From NCBI GenBank assembly GCA_036785705.1, contig JAWUZG010000032.1, forward strand, positions 16,115,501 to 16,179,500: a DNA stretch of 64,000 nt, given 5' to 3'. The notes beneath the pieces are model-generated. The model saw only the letters and a program-made list of their open reading frames with translations, was not told the origin of the DNA and did no database searches. This document shows positions 43,901 to 56,565 of this stretch, piece by piece. Made by a program: the position numbers and the translations under genes. How positions within the stretch are numbered: the stretch's first letter is position 1; the number at the start of each line of letters is the position of its first letter. This stretch comes from Acanthornis magna. Its lineage: Eukaryota > Chordata > Aves > Passeriformes > Acanthizidae.

Positions 43901-46900
43901 TATTAATGCTGCACTCTGGCTCCAGCTGTGAGAAGGTTTTATTGTTGTGTTAGTGGTTTTGATTAGCCTCCAAAAGGTTTCACAGCATCTACTCTATTTA
44001 TTTGAAACATACAGAACTGCTGCAAGCAAGAGCTGCTACAAAGAAAATCATGCACTTTCTTTCATTGTTTTTAATTTAGTTTGTGCCTGTTTAATGCTTC
44101 AGAGTCACTGTCTATGAAATGCCAGAGACAGGGAAGGAGCTGTCTGGTACTTTTTAGTTCCAGTTTTCAGCAGACAGTGCTGAAGTAAAAGAATCATATG
44201 TCACGTCTTCCTATCATTCTCCCTAATTGTCACGGCCATTTACCCACAAGCTGACATGATAGCCATGGAGGGAAATGGAGCAAAACCTTTTTACATAACT
44301 CTGGGCTCCAGGAAACCGTGGAGGCAGATGGAAAGGGGAGGTTTGGTGCCTTCTGGTCTGCGCTGCGGGGGCTCTCCCCCATGAGATCAGCTGACAAGGT
44401 CGGTGGCCTGTCTTGACCTTCCTTTATCCAGCTGATGGGACAAAATTCTCCTCAGCTGTCCCTCCCATATCCCTTACAACAGGCACAACGCTCTGCAGAA
44501 GTACCCAAGCTGCTGGTGCAAAACATCTCCCCGACTGCTGGATTGGTGTCCATGGGACTGGTGTCCACCTTGCGCCAGGACCCAGGTGCTGTTGTACCCA
44601 TGCCAGTGTGGCTCTTGATGGTGAGAGGCATGTTCTGTGGCTCCCAGATTTTGCAATGAGAAGGTTGTCCTGAATTCCCACATCATAAAGAGTGGGCAAA
44701 CTTGTGCTGAATCCCTGCTGGCTCTGAAGGGGCTTTCTGGAGAAATGAACAGCAACGATGTGGTGGTCATATCCATTCCCTCGCCCAGGACACCACGGTC
44801 AAAGTATTGTGGTAGTGTGAGCTCTGGTCTGTGCTACTTCACAGACAATCTCAGAGGAAAGGGTTTTGCAAGGAAATAAGTCTTTGAGCTGGGGCAATTT
44901 CTTGCTGGGACAAGCCCAGATAGTCTTGTAGGGATGATATTTCTTTTGCCCTGTGATTTGACTTTGAAACTTGAATTAAATATGCCCAGCAGGCATTGAC
45001 TTCTGAGCTGGGAAATTGGGCACTCTCTTCTGTCAGTGAAACATCTAGAACCATTAGCAGTGTCTGCTCCACAGTGAGGTCGACCCAGGTCAGCTGAGAT
45101 GCAGACATCACCTCTATCTTCTCCTGAGACTTTTGTCCATGAGAAATCCAAACCATTGCACTCTGGTGGGTAAGCTGTTGGGACATGACTACTTTTATTT
45201 ATGGCAACTAAATCTGGATTTGAGCCAGTTTCTTGGAGCTGAATTGCCAGTCCCCGGTTTTGGGTAGTCCTCTCTAACCTGTTGGATGTTAATTTTCAAC
45301 CCACAGGCCTTTCTTCTGGGGGCAGTTTTCAAAACTTGATGCGTTGGTGGGGCTGAGCTCAGTTAGTGAGTCAGTTCTCACATGGAGGTCACCAGCATCT
45401 CTAACCTCCTTTACATAAACTTTATATATAAACCCACAGTAGATTTGCATGCTGAAGAATAAGTCTTGTTTCTATTATTCAGAAATTACCACATTTTCAG
45501 CTGATCTTTTAAGTGGCTACTAAAAAAATTGTTAGGACTGGAAAATCTTCAATAACGCTTTTAAATACAGCCCAGTTTCACAGTAATAAACTCCGCTCTT
45601 AACAGTCCTCATTTATAGCAATCCCAACAGCAAGAACTAATTTTCCCTTTGATAATGAGGCCTATTAGCCGGACCGTTCACACAGAGCTGACCTGGATTC
45701 AACAGTCATATGATTTTTTTTTTGTTATTTTCAAGGCACATTGTGTTTAGCAAGTAAACATACAGCTTTCCCTCTTGTTCTTGTCTCTTTAACGGTTGTT
45801 TGAAGGCTGCTAAATGGAAAGCACAAAAGTAAAATGCAGTGATGTTCTATGCAAATAGCTTTCTTCATTATTCTGATGCAGCTAATTGCTGAACCCCTCT
45901 ACAATGTGTACTTTCACAATGGGAACATTTATCCTGTTCCACTGGGGTTTGTTAGGGTGAGAACACAACACTTCAGCTTTTAGTATGGGCAAAGAACGCG
46001 ATTATTTTAATGCATTGACAGCATTTATCATTCCACACAACTGCTTTCTGTAGGTGGCAGAGCTGGAAGATGTTGTCTCCTAAAAGCAGTGGTGCAACTC
46101 TCACTGCTTCCCACGGAGCAGGAAGGGTGGGCAGTTCCCACCAAGTTTCCTGCACCAGAACAGGCAGTGCCCCCTCCTTGCGGGGCTCCATGCAGGACCA
46201 TGGGAGCAGATCAGCACAAGGGCTCTGCCTCTGACCTCCCCAGGGCTCCTGAGTGATGCTGACTTGACTTGTGGCTGGAGGACAAAACTGATGCTCCTGG
46301 TCCAGGCATCTCCCTGACACCAGGCAGCTCTGCCTACACGTGTGTCCTTCACTGAGCACCCAGCATCTCGCAGGGATGAGCTTTGCACATACCTACTTTC
46401 TGCTGAAAGGGACATCTCATCCAGGGGAAGTTAGGCTTGGTCCTATTGCCCTCTTGTGGCTGCCCAAAAGAGGCCACAACTGTCACTGTCTCACATTTGC
46501 ACGTGTGTACCTGCCCATTCAAGATGACAAAACTTTCCTATAACTTAAAGACGCAGCATTGTTTCCTAGGAACTGCTGCTTAAGGTAAGCTGGAGCACCA
46601 CCCAGGAAACGGTGACATTTCTGAAAGGGTCCTGGAGGTGCCATTGCAGGAGACCAGGCACAAGGCTGCCTCAGGCCGAGCCTTCCATCCCTCCTCCTCC
46701 CTCACTGTCACAGTTGCCTTGTGGCTATTTTTCAGCTGCATGACAATGGGAAAAATGGTTTAGCAGAGTTCTCTAGGGCTCTCATATCCAAATATGACCA
46801 TGAAAAATGGCCTGGTAATGCTGGCAAGACACCTTTTCCTTCCTGTCTGACCTGAAATGAACTGCACACATTATCAGTGAAGCATATAGTGGCGGCACTT

Positions 46901-48898
46901 CTGCTCCTGTGGGACATGATGCGCACAAGGTGGGGACATCACTGCTGAAGGGTTTCACCAGAAACCAACAGTTAGAATAATAACTTAAAACGAGAACTAG
47001 GAGGAAAGATAGCAGAAAAAAAAAATAAGAACAACATAACTGTCCCAAAGTCTTAATTCTTTCTGTCCACGCATGTGGGTGTCCTGGGTTCAGCTGCACC
47101 TGAGCTGCTTTGTCTTTTCTGCTTTTCCTGTCAGGCTGGCAGCATATGAACAGCCTGCACACCTCACTGGTCCTGCAGCTGGTGTTATGCCTACAGATAG
47201 TTTGAAAATTTACCCTGAGATACCTAAAAGGACCAACAATAAAAATCAAAGGCAGCTTGCGTGCAAGTTAAATCTTCTGATAACAAGAGGTAATGTTATT
47301 TGGTTTTGGGCAAACAGGGCAATAAAAGCCAAGATGTTAAATGAAAATCTGCTTGCTGTATATTGGCCATGATACAGTGTTTTACTCAACATAGCCTGCA
47401 CTTAATGGAAAATCCTGGCAAACAGTTAGAGCCAGGACTATAATATTCATAAACTAGCTGCTGCTTTCAGTATGATTTTCCCCAGTGAAAGTCATGCAAG
47501 AATAAAAAAGGAAGATTCAGTAACAGTGTAATTGTGTCACATAAAAACCACCCCTGGGAAGCCATTTGAAGTTTTAATGTTTTAAAAGGAATACTGAATT
47601 CACTTATCCTTGATAAAGCGTGTGGTTCCTTTTTTTGCTCCCAGGTGCAGATGTGCTAGCACACAGAAGGGCCAGAACAAACACCATTTGCAATTCAAGC
47701 ACCTTTAGACCCCAGATGAGACTGTCTTGTAACCACTTCCCTGCTATTATGCAGCTTGATTAAGGGTAAGAATTATCCCTCCAGTCTGATGTTTGACAGT
47801 GACAATGGAAGAGGTCACTCTAAGCTGTCCCTAATGAAAATATCAGTCCTCCTCAAGGCAGCAGAGGCACACATTGACATCAAACCACTGAAATGACACC
47901 AAATCAGACTGGACTCTTGGAGCTGGCCGTCACATAGTCCTGGTCTCATCTGGTAAAGTAAGGCATTAAAACATCTGGGGTTTGCTTATAAAATCGTCAA
48001 GAGAACCTCTTCCCTCCAGGAGGCTGCCAACCACAGTTGTGCTGTCTGTGTGTGAAGCGTGGGCTGCCAGCAGGGACAGACATGATGCATGGGAGCTGCC
48101 AGGTTGTGCTTTGCATGCAGCAGATTTTCAGACAGGTTCGTTTCTTTTGCAGGACCGAGCTCCCAAGCTTGTCCCTGGGCTAGGCTCCCCTGATGGGCCC
48201 TGATGGTCAGCAGCACCCCAGACCCACCTCATGCTTTTTGGGCTTTTAGTCCTCATTTTTTCAAGTGGACATTTGATCATTAACAACAGCAGGTAGTACA
48301 GGATATATAATATATTTAGTTTCAGGAGAAATTAGCTGTTTTACATCCATAGTTCCACCATCCTCTTGCTGTGTTGCCTGTCACTGCAGTTCCCTTGGAT
48401 CTCCAGATGCTGGTCTCCCCTCTGCTTGGCTCTTGGCTCTAGTGTCTGTGTGCACCCAGTCCCACACAGCATATCAATTTTTAACTATTTGATCTCAACA
48501 CCCCCTTTCTGAAGCCACAGGATCGGTTAAGTTCTTTGAATCACACCTTACAGTATTAATTTCCATTCATTATGAGGGAACGGGAAGAGGATTTTTATAA
48601 AAATGCGTTGCATTCATTGTCTGTCTGCAGCTGAGGATCTTTGATATTTCTTTTCTGGTGCAACTCAGACATAAACAGCCAAAGGATTGCCAGGATCAGA
48701 TGAGGCAGGTTGCCATCTGAGAAGTCCCTTCCCAAGAGACAAGAGTTTTTCTACACCCAAAACTTCCAAATGCAGCAGGAAAAGGTTGAGCTTATTGTCT
48801 TTCTCAAAGACAGACATTTTTTCTTTTCCATCCAAACTAAGAATTGCAATGGTTTTAACATGAATTTAAGAAAAACACAGAGCTGAATTGCTGAAGTT

Positions 48899-48943
48899 AA
48901 AAATTGCCAAAAATTGCCAAAAATTACAAAAAATATCAAAAAT
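48899..48943 (+). repeat. Short tandem repeat, about 10-bp unit
   Basis: AAATTGCCAA is repeated twice exactly and then continues as AAATTACAAA and AAATATCAAA, giving about 4.5 decaying units. Confidence 0.85.
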
Positions 48944-49638
48944 TTCTTTTCAAGGGAAAGTTCTGTAATATTGAACTTACTTATAAAAGAGTAATGTCAA
49001 ACTTATAAAAGGGAGTCCAGGGCTTCTCCAAGCATGCCTGGAGCATCAGATGATGTGAAGGGAAACAAGTGGTGCTTTCTGCAGCAGTAGCTAATGCCTG
49101 TGTGTGATTTAGTAGCATAGTTTTGAATATGAGATCTGCATGACATACAAAGTATTTAATGATGATTCAGAGACCACCACAGACCAAAAGGCCACTGATT
49201 AGTAATCCAAATTCCCATAAATATTTTACAATCCCTGCTCTGCCCTATCACTTTGCTCTAGCAGAGCAACTGTGTCTTCTTTGGATTTGTACAGTTGCTA
49301 ACGCAATGGGATCTTGTTCCTCTCTGTTATGCTTTTTGTTGTTCCTGTCTGGTATTTTTTTCAATACTATCCCTAAATAACCACCGAAAATGGAAACATC
49401 TGATAAAAAAGTGCCCTTTCTTGTGATTTCCACCTGTACATGGGGACTTTCAGCAGTGACACCTCTGTGGGTGGAGTTTGATGGGAGTTCTGATGGCTTC
49501 ACAAGAGGAAAAGGGAGGCTGTTCAGTCAGGCCGAAAGTTTGTCCTTTCCACGTTGTACAGGAACTGAGGGATCTGCATCTGACAAACAGAACACATCCT
49601 CCCCAGAAGACTCCACCAAGCCCTGGCTCTGTCACTGA

Positions 49639-49660
49639 CCTTGTATGTACACATACAAGG
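49639..49660. repeat. Perfect 10-bp inverted repeat with 2-bp centre
   Basis: CCTTGTATGT, then AC, then ACATACAAGG. The arms are exact reverse complements. No function is evident. Confidence 0.9.
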
Positions 49661-52600
49661 GAGGGGAGGGCGCACCAGCTCAGCCCCCACTCCTGCACTT
49701 TCTTCATGCTCCTGACATGCTGGAAAAAGCAAATGCATCTCCCACTCTCTAACCTCTAGCTGTGTCTTTCTGCTTCATCACCCGAGGAACAGACTTGTGA
49801 GGGGAACGGGGAATGACCCCAGCTTCATGCTTGGGCGAGTGTGGTGTTGGAGATGAATTTTGCAGCCTGAGTGACCTGAGGTAGCCCAACCAAGCTCCAG
49901 GTAGCCCAGGCTGGTACTAATCAATACCAAACACTGTGTCCAAGGCCCAGTTACGATTCAGGATGTACTGGGAGCTCTGAGCCAGCCATGTTGCACATGT
50001 TCCATGCTCAGGCTTCTCCTGGTCCTGCTGCAGAGCCAGCCTGTGCCTCTGTGGCTCTACCCAAAGAAGGCAAGATGTGTTCTTTCCTTCTTCCACCATG
50101 CCTGGTTGTCACTGGGGGATTCCTGCATTGGCCTATGTTGGCAGCCTTATGGTTGCTGTTTTGTAAGAGGTCTGGGAGCTTTTCAGGGAAGGCTAACCTA
50201 AGCTATAAGCTCACTTTGACTGGGTCGCTTTAGAATGTTAATGTGCTTGTTAAGGTCAGAATATTTATATTGTCAGCTGTGCAAGTGTGCTGCTTGTAAT
50301 TCATGATAAATATGTTGAAGAACAGCACCATTTCTGTGCCATGTCAGAGCTGTTTTCTACTGGAAATACTCAATTTTCTGACTGTATTACTTTGACATGC
50401 AGAGGGAAGTTTCTCATGACTGAATGAAGAAATGTGTACTGTCCTTCCCTGCTTATAAAGGGCACAGAAGCAATGAAAATTTCTGAATTGTTTGCATTTC
50501 ATAGCCCCAATAAACTTTCAAATCTAATAACATCTCCTTTTTTTTTCCCCTCTAAGAATAAAAAAAATATTTTAGTTAATATGGGCATGAATAATAGTTT
50601 TTTCACAGTTATATTTGCTGCTTCTGTTTAATTTCTCTGAGATGACTAATTGTTTTAAGAGCTGTATTCCCAGAGCAAAACAAACAGACAAACAAACAGC
50701 TTCCTTCTGGTTCACTCCCCAAAGCTTAAACCAGCCCAAATAAGGACAAAATAGATTTTGCCATCTGTAACTGTAAGTTTCCTCTTCCATCAGGCTTTTG
50801 CTTGAAACAGATAAGGTTTTCTTTGCATTAACAATTAGGGCACTATCTCTTTTTGGACAGATCTGAATCAGCCATCATCCTAAGCCAAGATCAGAGACAT
50901 AAGTAGTGAGACTGAATGCAAGTTCAACGAAGTAAAAATTCTAGTTTAAGGAGCTGTTTATGAATTCAGACTTTCTTTATTAAATTAGAAAGAAAAAATT
51001 CTCTCAGGATCTGCAGTCTCCAGTGAAAATATGTTCAAGTAATTTTGTCAGTCTACAAGTTCTCTCTCCCTTTGATGTAACTATAAGCAAAACAGACTGA
51101 AAAAATACTTTGTTTTATAAGGATGCTTAAGTTGTTCCATAGGTGTCTGCTTTGGTAGCAGGATGCATACTTATTATTCATGATGCAAAGGACTGTCTCC
51201 CTGAAGGATTTCTCTTTAGTCCATAAAGCCTAGCCTTTCCTTCCTTCTGGTGTTGGTCCAGCTTTCTAAATTTGTTTTCTGTTCTCTGCTGTGTTTTCCA
51301 GACACTGCAGCTCTGAAAGATGCTATTGCAACGTGATCAGTCTGCAGCAGGTACTGGGGTCCCAGGGAGATGGCAGCTGATGGAGCAGGCCGTTTTCCCA
51401 GAGCAGGCAGAAGAGGTACCTGCCTGTCTGGCATAACCCTCACAAGCCAATAACCCACAGGTGTTGCGGTGGAACTGTTGGCACACGGACACAAGAAAGT
51501 CCCACTCAAAGTTTCTTCTCTCTGCTGTGTTCCTGCATGAGAAGTGATGCCACATGGAAAACCAGTGGCAGTGCATTCAAGCTGGGTGGGATTTACCCCA
51601 CAGAACTCACTTTTGTTACTTATAAAAGGGTTATCCTGTTGTTGGAGGGAGGCAAGGATCTCTAGAGGGGGATCTAAATCATGAGGCTCAAGCCCCTTAC
51701 CTGGGTCACAACTTATTGAAGTACCTAGCTCTCTGCTGTTTAACGAGGGGCCAGAGACAGTGAGACACCCAAATTTTAGATAGACAGACTTAGGGAAATG
51801 AGTCCTGGTGTGGTGATAAACTGCTATTTTGGAATAAAACCTTCAGATTTCTGGGACTTTTATGCACTATTAAGCAGCAATATTAGGGAGTTTGTGGCCC
51901 AGTTAAATAATCCGCATCATTCTCTTTGTTTTATTCCATTTCCTTCTGGTTTTTCTGATAGTCAGTGACAACCATTTCCCAAGCGCTTTCAGTGTGGAAG
52001 TACACTGATGCTGAGCCTCATCAGCCTGCTGCAAATACACTGATATTCACGCAGTGACTTCAGAGCCAATTCCTGAGGAAGGTGAGACTAAAGCAAGCAG
52101 ACATTTCTCCAAAAGCTGTCTCTGCAGCCCCCCATGTAGGCATCCATCTTGGGAGCTGGGACAAGCTAAAGAAAAATATATGCAGAAAGCACTGTCGTGG
52201 AAAGCTTTGGTTTGTGCAGCTGGGTTGTGCTCTCTTACTAGGGGATTTCCATGTGCCTCCTCTTTTTTTGCCCTGGAAGGATTTGGACTTTCTCAAGAGA
52301 AAAAGTATTTCACAGTGATGCTACAAGGTGAACTAACAACGTTGGGGTGACTTAACTAATGTGAGTATTACTGAAAAATCACTGGCAGTAGGGTATTAGC
52401 TAATTTCTGAAATGGGCAATGCAACTTCTGTATTCATGGACTTCAGCACTATTCCATTGCTCTGCTCATTATAAGTATCCCATTTACACTTCTAGTTAAT
52501 TGAATTGAGAAGGAATATGGATCCCTTTCACCATACTCTGAGTAGCTGAATGACCAGAAGAAGGGAAGGTAAATGGAGGATGATGAGGGTTATCAGCAGT

Positions 52601-55600
52601 TTCCTTCATGTTTTACAATCTAAATGCAAGGAGTGAGGGTCCTTTGCCAAAACGTAGAGAAGGCGTATGCGGGGAAAAATGTATCTAGGATATACTTCCT
52701 GGTCCCTAGTCAGAAGCACCATGTCCCTAGTCAGAAGCCCATGTCAGCTAGGTACTTGACTGGTTTTATGTTTAAACATGAAACATTGTAACTTCCCATA
52801 AACTAGTGTATAACTGCAACAGCATGAAGCCCAACTCATGCTTCGTGGGAGATCGTGGTAGGTTGAATTAATCATCCTTAATTGTTTGATGAACAGAACT
52901 ATGAGGACAACATCAGTTAATTCCTGGTATGTAGGGCTAAATATGTAAAATTTAAATGTGTGAGAAGTAAAAATATTGGAAAAACCTGGAGCTGGACAAG
53001 GCTAAAAAAGTAATTTAAGGTGGTGTAGGGAAGTTTGTGTTTGCACAGAAAGCCTGCTCTGCTTATCATCTTCAAGACCTTTCTCAATGCTAGGGAAGGG
53101 AGTGGCTCCGCCCTTGCCATATGCTCTTGTTTGAGTTAATGTGGTTTCCTCATCCTCATTTTTGAGGAAGGGCTATTCTCCAGTGGTGTGCATAGTCTAT
53201 AAGAACCCTTGCTTTTTATTTTCTTTATGAAGGAGGTGTCCAAAGCTGCAACAGTACCAGAGGCAAGGAGGTTCACTGGTGGGTTGTAGGAGGGTCATGA
53301 GGAAGCTGTGCTAACCTCCTCACCACCCAACCAGAGCATCTTACTTCTTCGGTGGCTTGGCTCTGAAAATGTGAACTTCGGCTTTCCAAGAGGCCCACTT
53401 GTACCCTGGCTAAGATTCAGGGGAATCCTGAAAATTTCTGCATGTAAGAAATTTCACTGTCTCCAGAGGGGAAAAGTCTCTTGGTTTTCATCAGGGAAAA
53501 AAGCAACAAGACTAGAGTCCCCAGGGCTTTTCAGACAGGAGCCATGGCGAGGGTCTAGCTCTGCTCTACCTGTGGCACAGGGAGCATACAAGACAGTCAA
53601 AAATCCCCCAAACCCAGAACAACACAGTGTAATGATGATGAGGTTGTATGATGTCTGCCACTGGCAAAGCCCTGTGTGAAAGCAGAAGGAAGTCACTGCA
53701 GGTGCAGCAGCTGTTTCGCAAGGATATTCATCTGTTTCCAGCCTGCATGAAGATGCTCTATCCCTGTATCTCAGTTAAGTTGTTTGCAGATTGAAGAACT
53801 GTAAAAAGAAAGGTGATTTTTGATAAAAAGTGATGAACAAGTACAAGTCTAAAATGACAGACCACATATCACCCTGCAATAGGTATTTGGCATAGGCAAG
53901 CCTTAGGTCAAAGACAGTGAGCAGAGAAGCACCGCAACTATCCAAGCATGAGTGATAACAGAGGCTGGAGTTTTCACATATGGAAATCTCCAGAAATACT
54001 TAATGAGGAGCCTGGAAAAATCTACAGATTTATGAATATTATTATCTATGAACTTTAATTACACTGACATTTAAAATGAACAGAAATGGCACTTTAATTG
54101 CACTGTAGCCACACTTCTATTGCATATATTTAAATACATTAGAAAATAGTTAGTTCTGTACTGTGCTGTATGGGACCGGTTCAGGCAGTTAGACATTAAA
54201 AATATGGAAAATAAACAAAATTTCAGAGCTGCACCTCAGCTAAGGAAAACTGGTTCTGTAGTTCTCTCTCAGTATCATAGAGAAGCAAAAAGAAGTCTTC
54301 TCTGAGCTTTTTGAAGTCCTCCAAGGAGCTCCAGGCACTGGATTCTAAAGTCTGCTTGGATGAAACTGCTTGCGGGCTTTAAATAGATGGCCTTCTCTGC
54401 AATGCTGTTTTCAAAATAGAGTTTTTTCAAACACATCTTTGCATAATCCTATGTAATCATGGCCATTGGTATAAGAAGGTCTCACATTAGCCTCCAAAGT
54501 ATCTGAGACAGCTATCCTTGGAGCTGGATGACATGGGCAGCACTTCATATGCAGTTTGGGAAGACTGTTTTGAATTTACAGATCTGAGGATCTGACATTG
54601 TCTGTAAGACTACGGTAGAAACCAGACTCCTCCTGGACTTCCATTTTTTGGTTGAGAATGCTGATATATGGAGGTCTGACATTGCACTTCTTCCTTGCAA
54701 ACCTTCTTCCTGTTTGTGGAAAGTTGTTAGCAAGGAATTGGACAAAAAGTTCTGCTGTTTGATGAACCCCTAGAGGATATGTTCTGTTAGTGGTTCAGGA
54801 CTATTCTTTAGTTATTCTTTAGCTTCTAACTGTCTCTGGGTGGATGACTTCGTCTCAGTGGTCTCTACTCAGCTGTGCAGCATTAATGGTTTCAGAACAG
54901 AGCTCTCAGCCTCAGCTCTTCAGCTGTAAAACCATACTAGTCCTTAATTCGTAAGCATTATTTGCGATCAGACGTAGTGGCAAGATGGACTACACAAGAA
55001 GACTGCCTTGCTTAAAACTTTCAGAAATGGAAACCATAGATTTGTGCAGTTTCTGTGCTACGGGCTAAGACTCTGAAGGTTTGAAACGGATTATTGCTGA
55101 CTACTCTGGGGACTGCAGCATTTTGTTCGTTGTCCAAAACATCTGTCTGGTGCCTTGAATACACAAACCTTAATTCTGCCGTTGTGTTTGACAGTAGTAC
55201 AAACATCACTGCTCCTTTCATTGAGTAAGCAATCACACTGATAGTGCATATCTTAGGTGCTGATATGCATATATCATATGATGAGCAGGTGGTAAAGTAT
55301 CTGAAAGAAGTGCATTGCTGGCCTCCTAGAAAAATGAATTGTCAATTTAATTTTAACTTGGGTAACATTTATGTAGGAGATATTCTGACTCTTTAAAAGA
55401 TCCCTTCTTTGGATTTTTTTTCTGTTTTGTGATTCACTGCTTACTTATGAAAGTATTGTTGCTATGGCCTGCTGTGGTTTTGCTTCAAGATCCCTTTCCA
55501 GTGGGTTAAGTTTGAGAGTCCCCATTTCAAAAGCACACTTCCTCATCCCACAGGTGTGACCTGCATTCTTAATTTTCAAAGACATGTGTGATTTGCAGTT

Positions 55601-55809
55601 TGACATAATAAAACTCAAACTTCTCAGATGAATCCATTTCACAAAATTACATGGATCTCTTTGTATCTTTGACTTGTCATTGTTAAGTACGTCACTTTTT
55701 GTACCACCCATAAATGTTAGTGTTCATCGTTTTAGATTTTCTTATAAATTAAAATACGAGCAACTATTACATGCTCTTAAGAGATGCTATAATTGTGCCA
55801 TAATTCTAT

Positions 55810-56565
55810 TCTTTGTTCCCACTGGTGACTTGGATGATGTATATGAACCTGTTAACATGCTGAAAGAAAAGACTAGAAATTTGTAACAGTCTTCCCAAAT
55901 GGGAGGCTTGGTCTGAAAACAAAGAGGGTCAGTTTCAAGAAGTAAAAATTCAAGGTAGTACACTTGGGTAGAAATACCCCTGTACAGGAATATCTGATGG
56001 CGAATACTTGGTTTTCAGCATATCTGCAGAAAAGACTGGAGTTTTCCATGCATTGCAGGTTCAACATGAGTCAACTTTGCCTATGTGATGAAAAAAGGTA
56101 AGTGTTACAATGGGGAATATAGACAGCTGTTTAGCCTGCAGCACAAATTAAATATTCCTCCTGCTGTGGTCAGCACTGGAAGGGCCTCTGCTGCAGCTCT
56201 AAGATCGATTTTAGATGCTGTACTTCAAAGCAAATGGAATCAGCTGGAGGGAATCCATAGGAGAGCACCGCTGCTGACACATCCCAAAAACATGGGCTCC
56301 ACAGGAGGACTGAACTAACTGGGTTAGCAGAGTGTACAGAATGGAGGACTGATAACAGCCTTCAAATTTGTTAAAAGTCTCTCTAAAGGAAACAATTTCT
56401 TTGCCATGTCTGTAGGACAGGAAGTGCAAAGTTTAGCTTGCAATTACTGGAGGCTTTTCAATGTGGGTTAAACAAGCCCTTGTGGGGCTGGTAAATGTAT
56501 CACTGACTCTTCCTCAGAAGGAGGGTGATTTGGATAACCTCCCAAGTTCCTTCTGGTCCTCTTTT
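55810..56565 (+). mobile_element. Ancient, decayed CR1 LINE copy
   Basis: Weak but collinear match to CR1 ORF2/3' blocks. In order: 'gacttggatgatgtat', 'gtcagtttcaagaagtaaaaattcaaggtagtacacttgggtag', 'gcagaaaagactggagtt', 'aacatgagtcaac', 'gagggaatccataggagagca', 'gtttagcctgcag' and 'gactgataacagccttcaaatttgttaaaagtct...'. It ends near 'gataacctcccaagttccttctggtcc'. Divergence and indels are far greater than in the CR1 copies at 19.6, 30.4 and 60.1 kb, so this is an old insertion. Edges are approximate. Confidence 0.75.

Larger units (their letters stand above)
40996..55809. other. Long intergenic stretch, no gene recognised
   Basis: About 14.8 kb without a named gene. Contents: interrupted poly-T at 41703-41737; an AT-rich, possibly conserved stretch at 43780-44000; another at 45470-45720; a 10-bp tandem repeat at 48899-48943; a near-perfect palindrome at 49639-49660; CAAACAGA-type low complexity at about 50677-50698. 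The open frames at 44400-44880 and 45973-46415 overlap on both strands and show no domain. Confidence 0.5.

Noticed and set aside
45973..46415. Overlapping 104- and 128-codon minus-strand frames
   Set aside because: Two frames are open over the same DNA because it is locally stop-poor. No domain and no conserved-looking splice sites.
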